Shown here: positions 25,543-31,632 of the stretch, one piece after another
Position numbering within the stretch: position 1 is the stretch's first letter
Layout: every line of letters begins with the position of its first letter
Virus record (IMG/VR): IMGVR_UViG_3300046780_000286
Coordinates: 1 to 52,047 of that record
Reading direction: 5' to 3' (one strand)
Source of the DNA: a virus
Length of the DNA stretch: 52,047 nucleotides
The notes under the pieces: model-generated
Database searches by the model: none
Seen by the model: only the letters and a program-made list of their open reading frames with translations
Told to the model about the DNA's origin: nothing
Position numbers and translations under genes: made by a program

Positions 25543-26196
25543 TTAGGCTACGACCGTCTCAGTCTTAGCGGCCTTATCGGCAGCGACCTTCGCGGCCTTC
25601 TTCTCGCGCATGGACTTCGACTTCTGCTCCTTCGCAGCGAGCAACTCCTTCTGAAGCAGCGCAAGATCGCGCGAACGCTGGATAAGCGCCTTGCCTTCCT
25701 GCGCGAACGTGACCGAGTTCTGACCGCGCTCCTTGAGTAGAGCCTCGAAGCCGTCAGGATTGAGCAACTGCTCCTGAAGGTCAGACATGTGCTGCGTGAG
25801 CGCAGATGTGAGAGCCGCTTGCTGGGACTCAACCTCTTTCAATGAGGTCTTAGCAATAGCAACGCTAACGAACGCAGAAACAATCTTGTCCTCAAAGATC
25901 GCGCCATCCTTGGAGAAGACGATCTCGGCAACGTCGTCGAAGTAATCGCCGAAAATCTTGCTGAACAAGACCTTGCCGGAGTCGGCAGTGTGCGAGTCGG
26001 CTTCGTTCAAAACCGCCGTGAGGAAAGAACCGGCGGCGGTGTTGTCTTCGAGGATCGGCTCAAGAGTGACGTTCTCAGGAATAGTCCCGTCCTTCTTCTT
26101 GCGACCCTGCGTGATGATCTCTTCAAAGTCAAAGACGATTCCGTCAAAAGTGGCCGGAACGGTTGAGACTTCTTGATTATTGGTATCTTCTGACAT
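25543..26196 (-). CDS. Hypothetical 217-aa protein with Lys/Ala-rich coiled tail
   Basis: The N-terminal half is acidic (ATFDGIVFDFEEIITQG). Residues about 120-200 form a coiled coil (SQQAALTSALTQHMSDLQEQ). The C-terminus is a Lys/Ala-rich tail (REKKAAKVAADKAAK) like those of DNA-binding or scaffold proteins. It has its own terminator and a long A-rich leader with the perfect palindrome TACTGCGCAGTA (26227-26238), so it looks separately regulated. No family recognised. Confidence 0.6.
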   Translation of the reverse strand: MSEDTNNQEVSTVPATFDGIVFDFEEIITQGRKKKDGTIPENVTLEPILEDNTAAGSFLTAVLNEADSHTADSGKVLFSKIFGDYFDDVAEIVFSKDGAIFEDKIVSAFVSVAIAKTSLKEVESQQAALTSALTQHMSDLQEQLLNPDGFEALLKERGQNSVTFAQEGKALIQRSRDLALLQKELLAAKEQKSKSMREKKAAKVAADKAAKTETVVA

Positions 26197-26304
26197 ATAA
26201 CTAGTGTTTTATTGTTGTTGTTTTTACTGCGCAGTAACCTAAGGAGGCTACTAAAATTTGTGCTGGGGAATGTAGCTTAGCTGGAGGTATGCCACGTTTA
26301 TTCG
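26197..26304 (-). promoter_or_regulatory. Leader region with palindrome
   Basis: This 108-nt gap lies before the 217-aa gene. It contains TACTGCGCAGTA, a perfect 12-bp palindrome (26227-26238), a nearby imperfect dyad (AGTAACCTAAGGAGGCTACT), and CACGTT/AACGTG arms around 26292-26316. It could hold an operator or promoter; no clear -35/-10 pair is seen. Confidence 0.35.
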
Positions 26305-26505
26305 TTAAATTAACGTGATAAACTTGTTAGCTATCCATTCTCCGGGTGAAAGATCCGATTCAAAGTTCCATTTCTCTACAGATTTCACGAATGCTCCCGT
26401 GGTCGTCTCGGAGGTAATATAACCTCGAAAAGTCTTGTTGTCGGTGAGTCGAACGAGAACGTTCTGACGAGGCGTCGGTTCGGATTTTGTGAGTGTTTCG
26501 TTCAT
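26305..26505 (-). CDS. Hypothetical 66-aa protein
   Basis: Start ATG 26505 is chosen (MNETLTKSEPTPRQNVLVRL); the longer frame upstream is a shadow of the next gene. It is a beta-rich small protein with RGYITSETTTGAFVKS. Function unknown. Confidence 0.6.
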   Translation of the reverse strand: MNETLTKSEPTPRQNVLVRLTDNKTFRGYITSETTTGAFVKSVEKWNFESDLSPGEWIANKFITLI

Positions 26506-26507
26506 AA

Positions 26508-26711
26508 TCAATTCCCTCCCAGCAACTGTCCGCATTCTTCGTCGGTCATATACAGGTTCTCTTGTCGCAGATATTGTGCCGGCCACGCGACGGAACCAAG
26601 TTCGGAAGATTCTACGTAAACTCGTACTTGCTCGTAGACACAACGTCTAGGCTCTCCTGAGAAGAATACTGGCGGCGTGATGTAGAGCATTGAGGGTGTG
26701 GGGATGTTCAT
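26508..26711 (-). CDS. Hypothetical 67-aa protein
   Basis: Start ATG 26711 overlaps the stop of the membrane protein upstream (ATGA). It begins MNIPTPSMLYITPPVFF and ends MTDEECGQLLGGN. No family recognised. Confidence 0.6.
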   Translation of the reverse strand: MNIPTPSMLYITPPVFFSGEPRRCVYEQVRVYVESSELGSVAWPAQYLRQENLYMTDEECGQLLGGN

Positions 26712-26893
26712 TTTGGAAGAGTTCCGGCGGCGAAACAAATAATAGCGAGAATGGCTAATCCAAAGCTGGTTAAAGCTAGATATTCTCGATCAATGTGAAA
26801 GTGCTCGAATAAAGTTACAAGTCCTATAATGCTTAAACCAAAAAGGAAAAGTGCTACGCAGAGGCAAGTAATGATAATTAGATAGGTTTTCAT
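26708..26893 (-). CDS. Small membrane protein, two transmembrane segments
   Basis: A 61-aa protein with hydrophobic segments at about residues 4-26 (TYLIIITCLCVALFLFGLSI) and 39-57 (LALTSFGLAILAIICFAAG), separated by a short charged loop. It overlaps both neighbours by ATGA. It could be a superinfection or holin-type protein; no direct evidence. Confidence 0.6.
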   Translation of the reverse strand: MKTYLIIITCLCVALFLFGLSIIGLVTLFEHFHIDREYLALTSFGLAILAIICFAAGTLPK

Positions 26894-27051
26894 TTGTCCT
26901 TTTGGTCTCCAACGAAATTAATCATCATGATGAAAAAGATACCAAGGATAACAAGTAAAGTTCCTAGAATAGGAAAAGCGTCACACTTACTGATACCTGT
27001 GGAGATTTCGATTATTCCACATATTAGGTTCATGCGTTGTTTAATGTTCAT
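26890..27051 (-). CDS. Small membrane protein, 53 aa
   Basis: A short gene whose stop overlaps the ATG at 26893. The protein starts MNIKQRMNLICGIIE and has one strongly hydrophobic segment (FPILGTLLVILGIFFIMMI) before a charged tail GDQKDK. The coupling to the next membrane gene supports it. Function unknown. Confidence 0.55.
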   Translation of the reverse strand: MNIKQRMNLICGIIEISTGISKCDAFPILGTLLVILGIFFIMMINFVGDQKDK

Positions 27052-27057
27052 AGAGTT

Positions 27058-27369
27058 TCAATCTGTCCAAAGGTTGAGCGCCTTGACTAGCGCGGTGAGT
27101 TGTTGTTGCGGGGTGGAGTTAAAATAGGCATACAAGAGTTTGTAGCCCCAAATGTTGTCAGGAAAACCAACTGCTTTATCTAGTTCTCGGATAAAATCAC
27201 GCTGTTTGTCCTCTGTCACCAACAGCTTCTCCCGTGCTGACGCGAGGAAGTTGTGGTCGATGGGTGGGAAAGTTTGTCCGATCGGATTGTCTGGATGAAA
27301 ATGACCTTCTGGCAGGTATTCAATCCCCATCGCTTCGTAGATGGCGGCGGTTTGTTGGGTGGTGGTCAT
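27058..27369 (-). CDS. Hypothetical 103-aa protein
   Basis: A soluble helical protein (MTTTQQTAAIYEAMGIEYLP) with an NPIGQTFPPIDHNFL segment. ATGA overlap with the upstream gene. No family recognised. Confidence 0.6.
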   Translation of the reverse strand: MTTTQQTAAIYEAMGIEYLPEGHFHPDNPIGQTFPPIDHNFLASAREKLLVTEDKQRDFIRELDKAVGFPDNIWGYKLLYAYFNSTPQQQLTALVKALNLWTD

Positions 27370-27653
27370 CGTCCCCCTCCCCGCTTGATGGACTCGGCGA
27401 GCATGGCTTCCGCGATGTAGAACGCCTGTTCGGCCGCGAACTTTGGCAAATCATCAATGTTGAACCCTCTATCCAGAATTACCCGCTGCTCGAATCCATC
27501 ACTGGCCATGAGTGGCCCAATGACCGCCGCCGCGAAGTAGTCGAGACGCGACACGCCAGGATATTGGTCTCGTACGACCTGTTCGCCGGTAGTCGGTTGA
27601 AAGTCCATCCACTGGCACGGAAACGCCGGCCCTCCGTCTTTGGGTTGATTCAT
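27366..27653 (-). CDS. Hypothetical 95-aa DGGPAFP-type phage protein
   Basis: Start ATG 27653 is chosen, overlapping the upstream stop. It begins MNQPKDGGPAFPCQ, a signature seen in a widespread family of uncharacterised phage proteins, then GVSRLDYFAAAVIGPLMAS and a helical C-terminus (EQAFYIAEAMLAESIKRG). The pattern is recognisable but the function is not known. Confidence 0.65.
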   Translation of the reverse strand: MNQPKDGGPAFPCQWMDFQPTTGEQVVRDQYPGVSRLDYFAAAVIGPLMASDGFEQRVILDRGFNIDDLPKFAAEQAFYIAEAMLAESIKRGGGR

Positions 27654-27964
27654 TCGAGTCCCTCCGCCACGCGCTTGGCGAGGCTGGTTGGCCATTCCTC
27701 GTCCGAAGTTCTGTAATCGCCATGACCGAAGCACTTCGTTCCTCCGAAGCCTTCAAAGTATGCGCGCTTCACTTCCTCCGCCGGCACGAGGCGGCACCAA
27801 AGGCCGCCAACATCAATGGCTGCATTGTATGTTAAGTTGCAACCGAGATAGTCGCCTACGTCAGTTTCCAGCATCTTGAGATGTATCAGGTCAGGATCAG
27901 TGTATTCGGAAAGACGCCACCAATATGCGCCCGGCGTGGTGGGTATGTTTGGAGTGAAGGTCAT
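27650..27964 (-). CDS. Hypothetical 104-aa protein
   Basis: It starts MTFTPNIPTTPGAYWWRLSE, a PGxYWWR pattern common to small phage accessory proteins, and has three Cys and several Trp. It is coupled by ATGA on both sides. Function unknown. Confidence 0.6.
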   Translation of the reverse strand: MTFTPNIPTTPGAYWWRLSEYTDPDLIHLKMLETDVGDYLGCNLTYNAAIDVGGLWCRLVPAEEVKRAYFEGFGGTKCFGHGDYRTSDEEWPTSLAKRVAEGLE

Positions 27965-28167
27965 AGTTGAACCATGGATTCAATGCGAACTACTTCGCAT
28001 TTGATTACGTTGGGTTTAGCAAGGGACATGTTTTCTAGATAACGTCGTGCTTTCTGTAACGCCTCGCGATTTTCTGGCGTGTCCTTAGCTTGGATAATTA
28101 TGCGAAGCACGTTTAATGGCAGCTTGTGCTCTTCACCTGTGTCGCCTTCTAGATAGGATGATTTCAC
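27961..28167 (-). CDS. Hypothetical 68-aa protein
   Basis: A small helical protein (MKSSYLEGDTGEEHKLPLN, then TPENREALQKARRYLENM). It is coupled to both neighbours by ATGA overlaps. No family recognised. Confidence 0.6.
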   Translation of the reverse strand: MKSSYLEGDTGEEHKLPLNVLRIIIQAKDTPENREALQKARRYLENMSLAKPNVIKCEVVRIESMVQL

Positions 28168-28601
28168 AGCCCAGCCTCCTTCCGTGCCGCGTCGAGCTTG
28201 GCGAGTGCGTCATTGATCTGCACGCAGAATGTTTCCCAGTGTTCGATTGAAACGGCATAGGCTGCCATTTCAGGAAGTTTAGTGGCCATTGGGCGATTGA
28301 GTAATACACGCTCCAACCCCTTCACCAGATCGCCGTTTAGGGAGACGTAGGATGTTCCGAGGCGCGGAGATTCGTTCAGCAGCTCCCTGATTGTGGTAAC
28401 TTTGCCATCCTTTCCAACAAGTGCATGTGAAATGTTGTCCGAGAAGTTTAGCAACATGTCTCGCATCTCCGCGCAAGCCTTCTCGGCAGTTTCGGCGCGC
28501 AAGATTAATTTGGTAATCTCTTTGGCTGCTAGCTCGTCACCTGTAGCTGCAATAGCGTTCCAAGTATCGTCGAATTCTTGTTGTGTTTCTGTGAGTTTCA
28601 T
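28164..28601 (-). CDS. Hypothetical 145-aa helical protein
   Basis: A helical protein (MKLTETQQEFDDTWNAIAAT and ILRAETAEKACAEMRDMLL), ending LAKLDAARKEAGL. It follows the 26-aa membrane peptide by ATGA. Function unknown. Confidence 0.6.
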   Translation of the reverse strand: MKLTETQQEFDDTWNAIAATGDELAAKEITKLILRAETAEKACAEMRDMLLNFSDNISHALVGKDGKVTTIRELLNESPRLGTSYVSLNGDLVKGLERVLLNRPMATKLPEMAAYAVSIEHWETFCVQINDALAKLDAARKEAGL

Positions 28602-28678
28602 ATCCAGAATCTAGTAAGGAGTAATGCAATTAGGAGAATGGTGATTACTAGCGAGAGTTTTAGTTCGTTGGGAGTCAT
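28598..28678 (-). CDS. 26-aa membrane peptide, first gene of its operon
   Basis: A tiny frame whose stop overlaps the next start (ATGA). The peptide starts MTPNELKLS, continues with LVITILLIALLLTRFWI and is almost entirely one transmembrane helix. The ATG is 7 nt after the U-tract of the terminator at 28686-28714. It may act as a leader peptide or a membrane effector. Confidence 0.5.
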   Translation of the reverse strand: MTPNELKLSLVITILLIALLLTRFWI

Positions 28679-28685
28679 GGGAAGT

Positions 28686-28714
28686 AAAAAAGCCTAGGTG
28701 TTAGCTAGGCTTTT
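28686..28714 (-). terminator. Intrinsic terminator just before the 28678 start
   Basis: Stem AAAAGCCTAG/CTAGGCTTTT with a 7-nt loop. On the minus strand it is followed by a run of six T and then ACTTCCC and ATG 28678. It is preceded by a structured leader, so it has the layout of a transcription attenuator. The inverted symmetry also gives some U-tract on the plus strand. Confidence 0.85.
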
Positions 28715-28946
28715 GTGTGGAAGTTACTGAAATGGCTGCGGTTCGGATTTGGCTTGGGCTATGTCTTCGGCGGGACGCCGCAGGATGCTTGGGACATATT
28801 GGGAGGAAAGGGAGAGACACCAGAGGAGCTTTACAAGTCATGGCGGGTTGGTTTTTATCTAGCTGGTTCTCGCAGCTAGCCATAGCGACCCTGAACGTGC
28901 CAAGCCTATCTCCATGCTGCTAATGAACCTTTCGGTCTGGTGTCTC
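28715..28946 (-). ncRNA. Structured leader RNA candidate upstream of the attenuator
   Basis: This segment holds no convincing gene. An 11-bp stem GAGACACCAGA/TCTGGTGTCTC (28814-28824 with 28936-28946) encloses 111 nt that contain a hairpin with a 7-bp stem and 7-nt loop (CTAGCTG/CAGCTAG, 28859-28879) and a GAAA-capped ACC/GGT hairpin. It is bounded by terminators on both sides. It could be a stand-alone small RNA or the sensing part of an attenuator. Confidence 0.45.
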
Positions 28947-29024
28947 AAAAGAAAAAAGAACACAAGCTGTTACAGAAGTTTCGACGTGTGCAGGTACGAG
29001 CTGACGCCGACAGTTCTTGTGTTC
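28946..29024 (-). terminator. Long-stem terminator of the tRNA-like cluster
   Basis: A 9-bp stem GAACACAAG/CTTGTGTTC (28958-28966 with 29016-29024) extended by CTGT/ACAG, with a 39-nt loop. On the minus strand it is followed by TTTTTTCTTTT. It lies directly downstream of the tRNA-like gene at 29036. It may also be a small RNA carrying its own terminator. Confidence 0.7.
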
Positions 29025-29035
29025 CTAAAAGTAAA

Positions 29036-29193
29036 TGAGCGCGACAGGATTTGAACCTGCACGAGAAGCTTCATCATGCATTGCTTCTCTGTTTCCCGCT
29101 TCGTGGCTGTGGCATGCTGAAGTATCCACGGGTCTGCGTCTGCACTTATCAGGTATAAGCTGATTTAGTCTTTCGACATTCCGCCACGCGCTC
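29036..29193 (-). tRNA. Oversized tRNA-like gene, anticodon possibly UAU
   Basis: A 7-bp acceptor GAGCGCG/CGCGCTC, discriminator A, and T arm GCAGG-TTCAAAT-CCTGT are clear. A 5-bp/7-nt anticodon arm (ATCAG-CTTATAC-CTGAT, 29148-29164) has T33 and A37 and would read TAT (Ile, AUA codon). The total is 158 nt because the region between anticodon and T arms is about 86 nt, with its own hairpins (GAGAAGC/GCTTCTC and others). The D arm contains a GTC-GAAA-GAC hairpin. No CCA is encoded. It could be a functional exotic tRNA, an intron-bearing one, or a tRNA-mimic RNA. Confidence 0.55.
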
Positions 29194-29347
29194 AAAATTG
29201 GTTGAGCCTTTTCGCGTCATGCTCAGGACGGCCTATACTGTGTTACGCCTGTACGTCTGCCTAGCACACAGCAGGGTTTTATGACGTTTCCCCATATCAG
29301 CGCGGCGCACTGGAGCCTTTTAGATGTCACGGATTGCTCAGGACAAG

Positions 29348-29414
29348 TTGTCCGCTTGGACTTGAACCAAGACTACGATCTTAAGGGAACGCGTGCTGAT
29401 TACACTACAGGACA
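29348..29414 (-). tRNA. Degenerate tRNA-like gene
   Basis: A 7-bp acceptor TGTCCTG/CGGACA-type with one G-T pair, D arm GTG-TAATCAG-CAC, and T arm CTTGG-TTCAAGT-CCAAG are all recognisable. The anticodon arm has a mismatch in the stem and only a 6-nt loop (CCTTAA), and the whole RNA is about 67 nt. It may be decayed or edited, or a mimic. No CCA is encoded. The neighbouring 29420-29530 stretch folds into hairpins (CGGTTTT/AAAACCG, CTTTAC/GTAAAG) with a TTCAAG segment and may be a further remnant. Confidence 0.5.
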
Positions 29415-29581
29415 AAATCATAGAGCTTTTAAGGACAAGCTCTTGAACCTAGCCCTTTACAGTTTGTTCTCTGTCGGTTTTACGAAAACCGCTAACGCCT
29501 TGTGTAGCGCATGGGTAAAGTAACAGCTGGCCGAAGCGACTATTGCCGTCGTCTTGCGCAAGGGTTTCTGCAAGTTGAATG

Positions 29582-29663
29582 GGAACTAGGAAGGATTTGA
29601 ACCTCCGTCAGAACTTAGCCGACCTATGCGCAATAGGGATTTAGACCACTCGTCCACTAGCTC
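29582..29663 (-). tRNA. tRNA-like gene of type II shape
   Basis: Acceptor GAGCTAG/CTAGTTC (one G-T pair), D loop with GG, a variable arm GTCGG/CTGAC and T arm GGAGG-TTCAAAT-CCTTC. The anticodon arm can be drawn as CCTAT-TGCGC-ATAGG or with a 7-nt loop TTGCGCA (anticodon GCG but C at position 37 and one mismatch). The identity is therefore unclear. No CCA is encoded. Confidence 0.55.
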
Positions 29664-29719
29664 TCAAACGCGTTAGACCAAGAAACCTGATCTAACGACT
29701 TTGAAAGCAAGTTACGTCG

Positions 29720-29854
29720 TTAACTATTCTGACTACGACGACATTCTTTCACAAATTTAATAAGCATTAAAACGGCCAAATAAACCGGATAAAGCCAAGT
29801 TATCCAGAGCATAGCCGCGAAGACTAACAGAATGATTCCAAATAGCATCCACAT
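29720..29854 (-). CDS. 44-aa membrane protein
   Basis: A short frame of 44 codons 12 nt after the zinc-binding gene at 29866. The peptide is hydrophobic throughout its first 34 residues (MWMLFGIILLVFAAMLWITW) and ends in the charged tail KECRRSQNS. It is a likely membrane peptide. The start has no Shine-Dalgarno; confidence is moderate because it is short. Confidence 0.45.
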   Translation of the reverse strand: MWMLFGIILLVFAAMLWITWLYPVYLAVLMLIKFVKECRRSQNS

Positions 29855-29865
29855 ACTCGAGTCAG

Positions 29866-30102
29866 TTAATAATTCCCACTTCTCACAGCTGTCTTAGTAC
29901 TATCTAGCCAAACCCTTACTTCTTCGCCATATCGCGCAAGGTCTATGCCACGATTAGCATTACGATGATAGCCTGAATACATGCGATGTTCAATTTCGTT
30001 ACAGCGCTGACAGACGCCTGTCGAACCGTTGCTGAACTTAACGGAGAGATTTCCACAGGCACAGCGCGCCGGAAGTTTGTGAGGGTAGTCTGAGGGTTTC
30101 AT
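29866..30102 (-). CDS. Small zinc-binding protein, 78 aa
   Basis: It contains CACGN and CQRCNE about 20 residues apart, followed by EHRMYSGYHRN, resembling a compact zinc ribbon or a truncated HNH fold. Its start overlaps the stop of the 40-aa membrane peptide gene (ATGA). Function unknown. Confidence 0.6.
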   Translation of the reverse strand: MKPSDYPHKLPARCACGNLSVKFSNGSTGVCQRCNEIEHRMYSGYHRNANRGIDLARYGEEVRVWLDSTKTAVRSGNY

Positions 30103-30221
30103 AGAGCGAGTTTAAGTATGGTTACGAGACAAACACTAGCAATAGTGAGAAAGACAATCGCTGTCTTTAGACAGCTAATTCGCGTTGGGAAATAGTGATA
30201 AGAGGACGATTTGGCTTTCAT
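30099..30221 (-). CDS. 40-aa membrane protein
   Basis: A short gene coupled by ATGA to the zinc-binding gene. The N-terminus is basic and polar (MKAKSSSYHYFPTRIS), followed by a single transmembrane segment (TAIVFLTIASVCLVTILKL). It lies 15 nt after the endolysin candidate, so a lysis-helper role is possible but unproven. Confidence 0.5.
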   Translation of the reverse strand: MKAKSSSYHYFPTRISCLKTAIVFLTIASVCLVTILKLAL

Positions 30222-30236
30222 AGTGAGTGAATAGAT

Positions 30237-30695
30237 TTACTGCTGCTGAAGAAAGCTTTCGAGCTTAGCACAGGCGCGTTGTGTGGTTTTAGGACAGAGT
30301 GAAATTCGTGCGTGATAATGGTGTACGAAGCGAGAAGGTCCCACGTTAAAGCTAGCGTATAAGTTTGCTGGAGTCGGTAGCACGTCGTGTTTGACAAGAT
30401 AGACTTCTAGCCAGCGCGTATAGTTCATCGCGACCTTGGTGGATTCGACTTCGTCGTAGGCGCCGAATGGCCAGCGTTCTGGATCGCCACCGCCAGTTAG
30501 CCAAGCGGCTTTGTGAAGTTGGTAGGCTCCGAAGGCACGAAAGTCTCCAGTAGACTTGTCGTAGTCGCCCTTTGCTTGGAAGTTTCCTGAAGATTCGACA
30601 TGAGCGATTGCGGCAGCTAGGCGAAAATGTTCAACCGCTAAGGAGACCTGCGCAGAAGATGCGGTCGCGAGGAGTGCTAGGGTTAGGGTTTTCAT
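30237..30695 (-). CDS. Endolysin candidate: secreted lysozyme-like transglycosylase
   Basis: Start ATG 30695 gives 152 aa (the longer frame begins at TTG). Residues 1-20 are a signal peptide (MKTLTLALLATASSAQVSLA). The core follows the SLT/lysozyme-like plan: AHVESSG with catalytic-type Glu34, FGAYQLH at 55-61, and NLYASFNVGP before the helical C-terminus. Export by Sec would deliver it to the cell wall without a classic holin. It is in the early arm, separate from the membrane lysis candidates of the late arm. The ATG follows a terminator-like hairpin. Confidence 0.7.
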   Translation of the reverse strand: MKTLTLALLATASSAQVSLAVEHFRLAAAIAHVESSGNFQAKGDYDKSTGDFRAFGAYQLHKAAWLTGGGDPERWPFGAYDEVESTKVAMNYTRWLEVYLVKHDVLPTPANLYASFNVGPSRFVHHYHARISLCPKTTQRACAKLESFLQQQ

Positions 30696-30697
30696 GA

Positions 30698-30728
30698 AAA
30701 GAGCCAATAAGTAGTTATCTTATTGGCT
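30698..30728 (-). terminator. Hairpin abutting the endolysin start
   Basis: A 10-bp stem AGCCAATAAG/CTTATTGGCT with a 7-nt loop, followed on the minus strand by CTTTTC and then ATG 30695. The U-tract is short, so it may be a partial terminator or a translation-control hairpin. Confidence 0.65.
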
Positions 30729-30750
30729 TTGTGGTCGAAATAGTCTTGTG

Positions 30751-30797
30751 GTCTAGTGGATACCCGGCTGCTTGGTTAGCCGCTTCGCGGCTATGGA
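30751..30797 (+). repeat. Hairpin-tipped repeat, copy 1
   Basis: It reads GTCTAGTGGATAC, seven bases, TTGGTTAG, then the perfect hairpin AGCCGC-TTC-GCGGCT. The same order (GTCTGTGGATAC, spacer, TTGGTTAG, GC hairpin) occurs inverted at 31201-31245, on the other side of the 113-aa gene. Confidence 0.55.
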
Positions 30798-31132
30798 TGT
30801 GTGGATATGGGTGAATCCTTTTGCCTAGTCAAAAAATCCGCATGAACTTTAGGCATGAGTTCTTCGGCGGTTACTGCTACCACGTAAAAACAACGCGAAA
30901 ACGCTCGTGCGCTTTTGTCGTCGGGAAAAGCGATTGTTTTGAGATATTCAAGCTCGGGCTTTGTCGAAACCATTCGTTCAAAGGTTCCAATCGGATCAGT
31001 GCCTTCGTAGCAATGGAGTCTTTTCTCACCATGGTGATAGAACACCAACGCGAAGAATTTGGCGTTTAGACGTTCCATAGTAGTTTTTGGTCGGCTGTTA
31101 TCTATATCTATGCGTGCAGCTTCTTTATACAT
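30791..31132 (-). CDS. Hypothetical 113-aa protein between inverted repeats
   Basis: It starts MYKEAARIDIDNSRPKT; an internal ATG at 31078 (MERLNAKFFALVFYHHGEK) is an alternative with a better A-rich leader. The protein is alpha/beta with no known motif. It is flanked by two inverted copies of a hairpin-tipped repeat, one of which forms its last codons. Confidence 0.5.
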   Translation of the reverse strand: MYKEAARIDIDNSRPKTTMERLNAKFFALVFYHHGEKRLHCYEGTDPIGTFERMVSTKPELEYLKTIAFPDDKSARAFSRCFYVVAVTAEELMPKVHADFLTRQKDSPISTHP

Positions 31133-31200
31133 GTCAATGTTGGCCGAGTTAGTTTATTGCACGTCTGGGCTCGCCTTGTGCGCCAGTAGCTATCCAGCTA

Positions 31201-31245
31201 CCCGCAGGCGCTTCGCGCCTAACCAAAGACCAAGTATCCACAGAC
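31201..31245 (-). repeat. Hairpin-tipped repeat, copy 2 (inverted)
   Basis: On the minus strand it reads GTCTGTGGATAC, an 8-nt spacer, TGGTTAG and then AGGCGC-GAA-GCGCCT. The surrounding 31133-31308 gap has no gene but further hairpins (GTAGCT-ATCC-AGCTAC, and CTCCG/CGGAG) and a closing GTCTG/CAGAC pair, so it may be one folded RNA. Confidence 0.5.
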
Positions 31246-31308
31246 CTTGCTCCGCTAACATACTAGCCACGGAGACATAAGCATAGAACAGGCCAAGACT
31301 TTAGGAGA

Positions 31309-31575
31309 CTAGAACCTTCGTAGATTGTCAACCAATCCAGCGTTTCTATAAGCCCAGCCAGCAGCTTCAAAGGGCTTAACTCCATCTGCTCGCATTGCTT
31401 TGATAGCGAACTTATCCCTTTTCGCAGAAGACTTACTTCTAGCGACCGTTCCGGCGTAGTCGGTCGCGACGTAGCCTTTGCGCCGAACGTAATCTTCCGA
31501 GAAAGCATACGTCGGAGGCTTGTAGTTGTCTAAAAACTCACGTTGCTCCTTAGTTAATGGCTCTATCGTTTTCAT
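31309..31575 (-). CDS. Hypothetical 88-aa basic protein
   Basis: A basic protein (MKTIEPLTKEQREFLDNYKP, then ARSKSSAKRDKFAIKAM) that may bind nucleic acid. Its ATG is 6 nt after the U-tract of the terminator at 31582-31632. No family recognised. Confidence 0.6.
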   Translation of the reverse strand: MKTIEPLTKEQREFLDNYKPPTYAFSEDYVRRKGYVATDYAGTVARSKSSAKRDKFAIKAMRADGVKPFEAAGWAYRNAGLVDNLRRF

Positions 31576-31581
31576 GATAAC

Positions 31582-31632
31582 AAAAAAGCGCAGACTTTAG
31601 TGCATAGTGCTTCTATGCTCTAAACTCTGCGC
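31582..31632 (-). terminator. Strong terminator ending the large non-coding RNA
   Basis: A long stepped stem: GCGCAGA/TCTGCGC (31588-31594 with 31626-31632), then TTTAG/CTAAA, then GCATAG/CTATGC, followed on the minus strand by TTTTTTG. It closes the non-coding region upstream and lies 6 nt before the start codon at 31575. Confidence 0.9.

Noticed and set aside
26264-26300. tRNA-like 5' sequence GGGGAATGTAGCTTAGCTGG on the plus strand
   Set aside because: No matching acceptor 3' strand, T arm or anticodon arm follows; it lies in a leader on the opposite strand.
28717-28923. Plus-strand frame of 68 codons and minus-strand frame of 60 codons
   Set aside because: Both lie within a stem-loop-rich stretch between terminators, with protein-like composition lacking; better explained as structured RNA.
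29281-29523. Plus-strand open frame of 80 codons
   Set aside because: It covers the antisense of a tRNA-like gene and hairpins, has no ribosome site and stands alone on the wrong strand.
30745-30830. A possible proline tRNA around GGTCTAGTGGATACC
   Set aside because: The D-arm and anticodon-like hairpin are tempting, but there is no T arm or acceptor pairing and the 3' part codes for a protein end.
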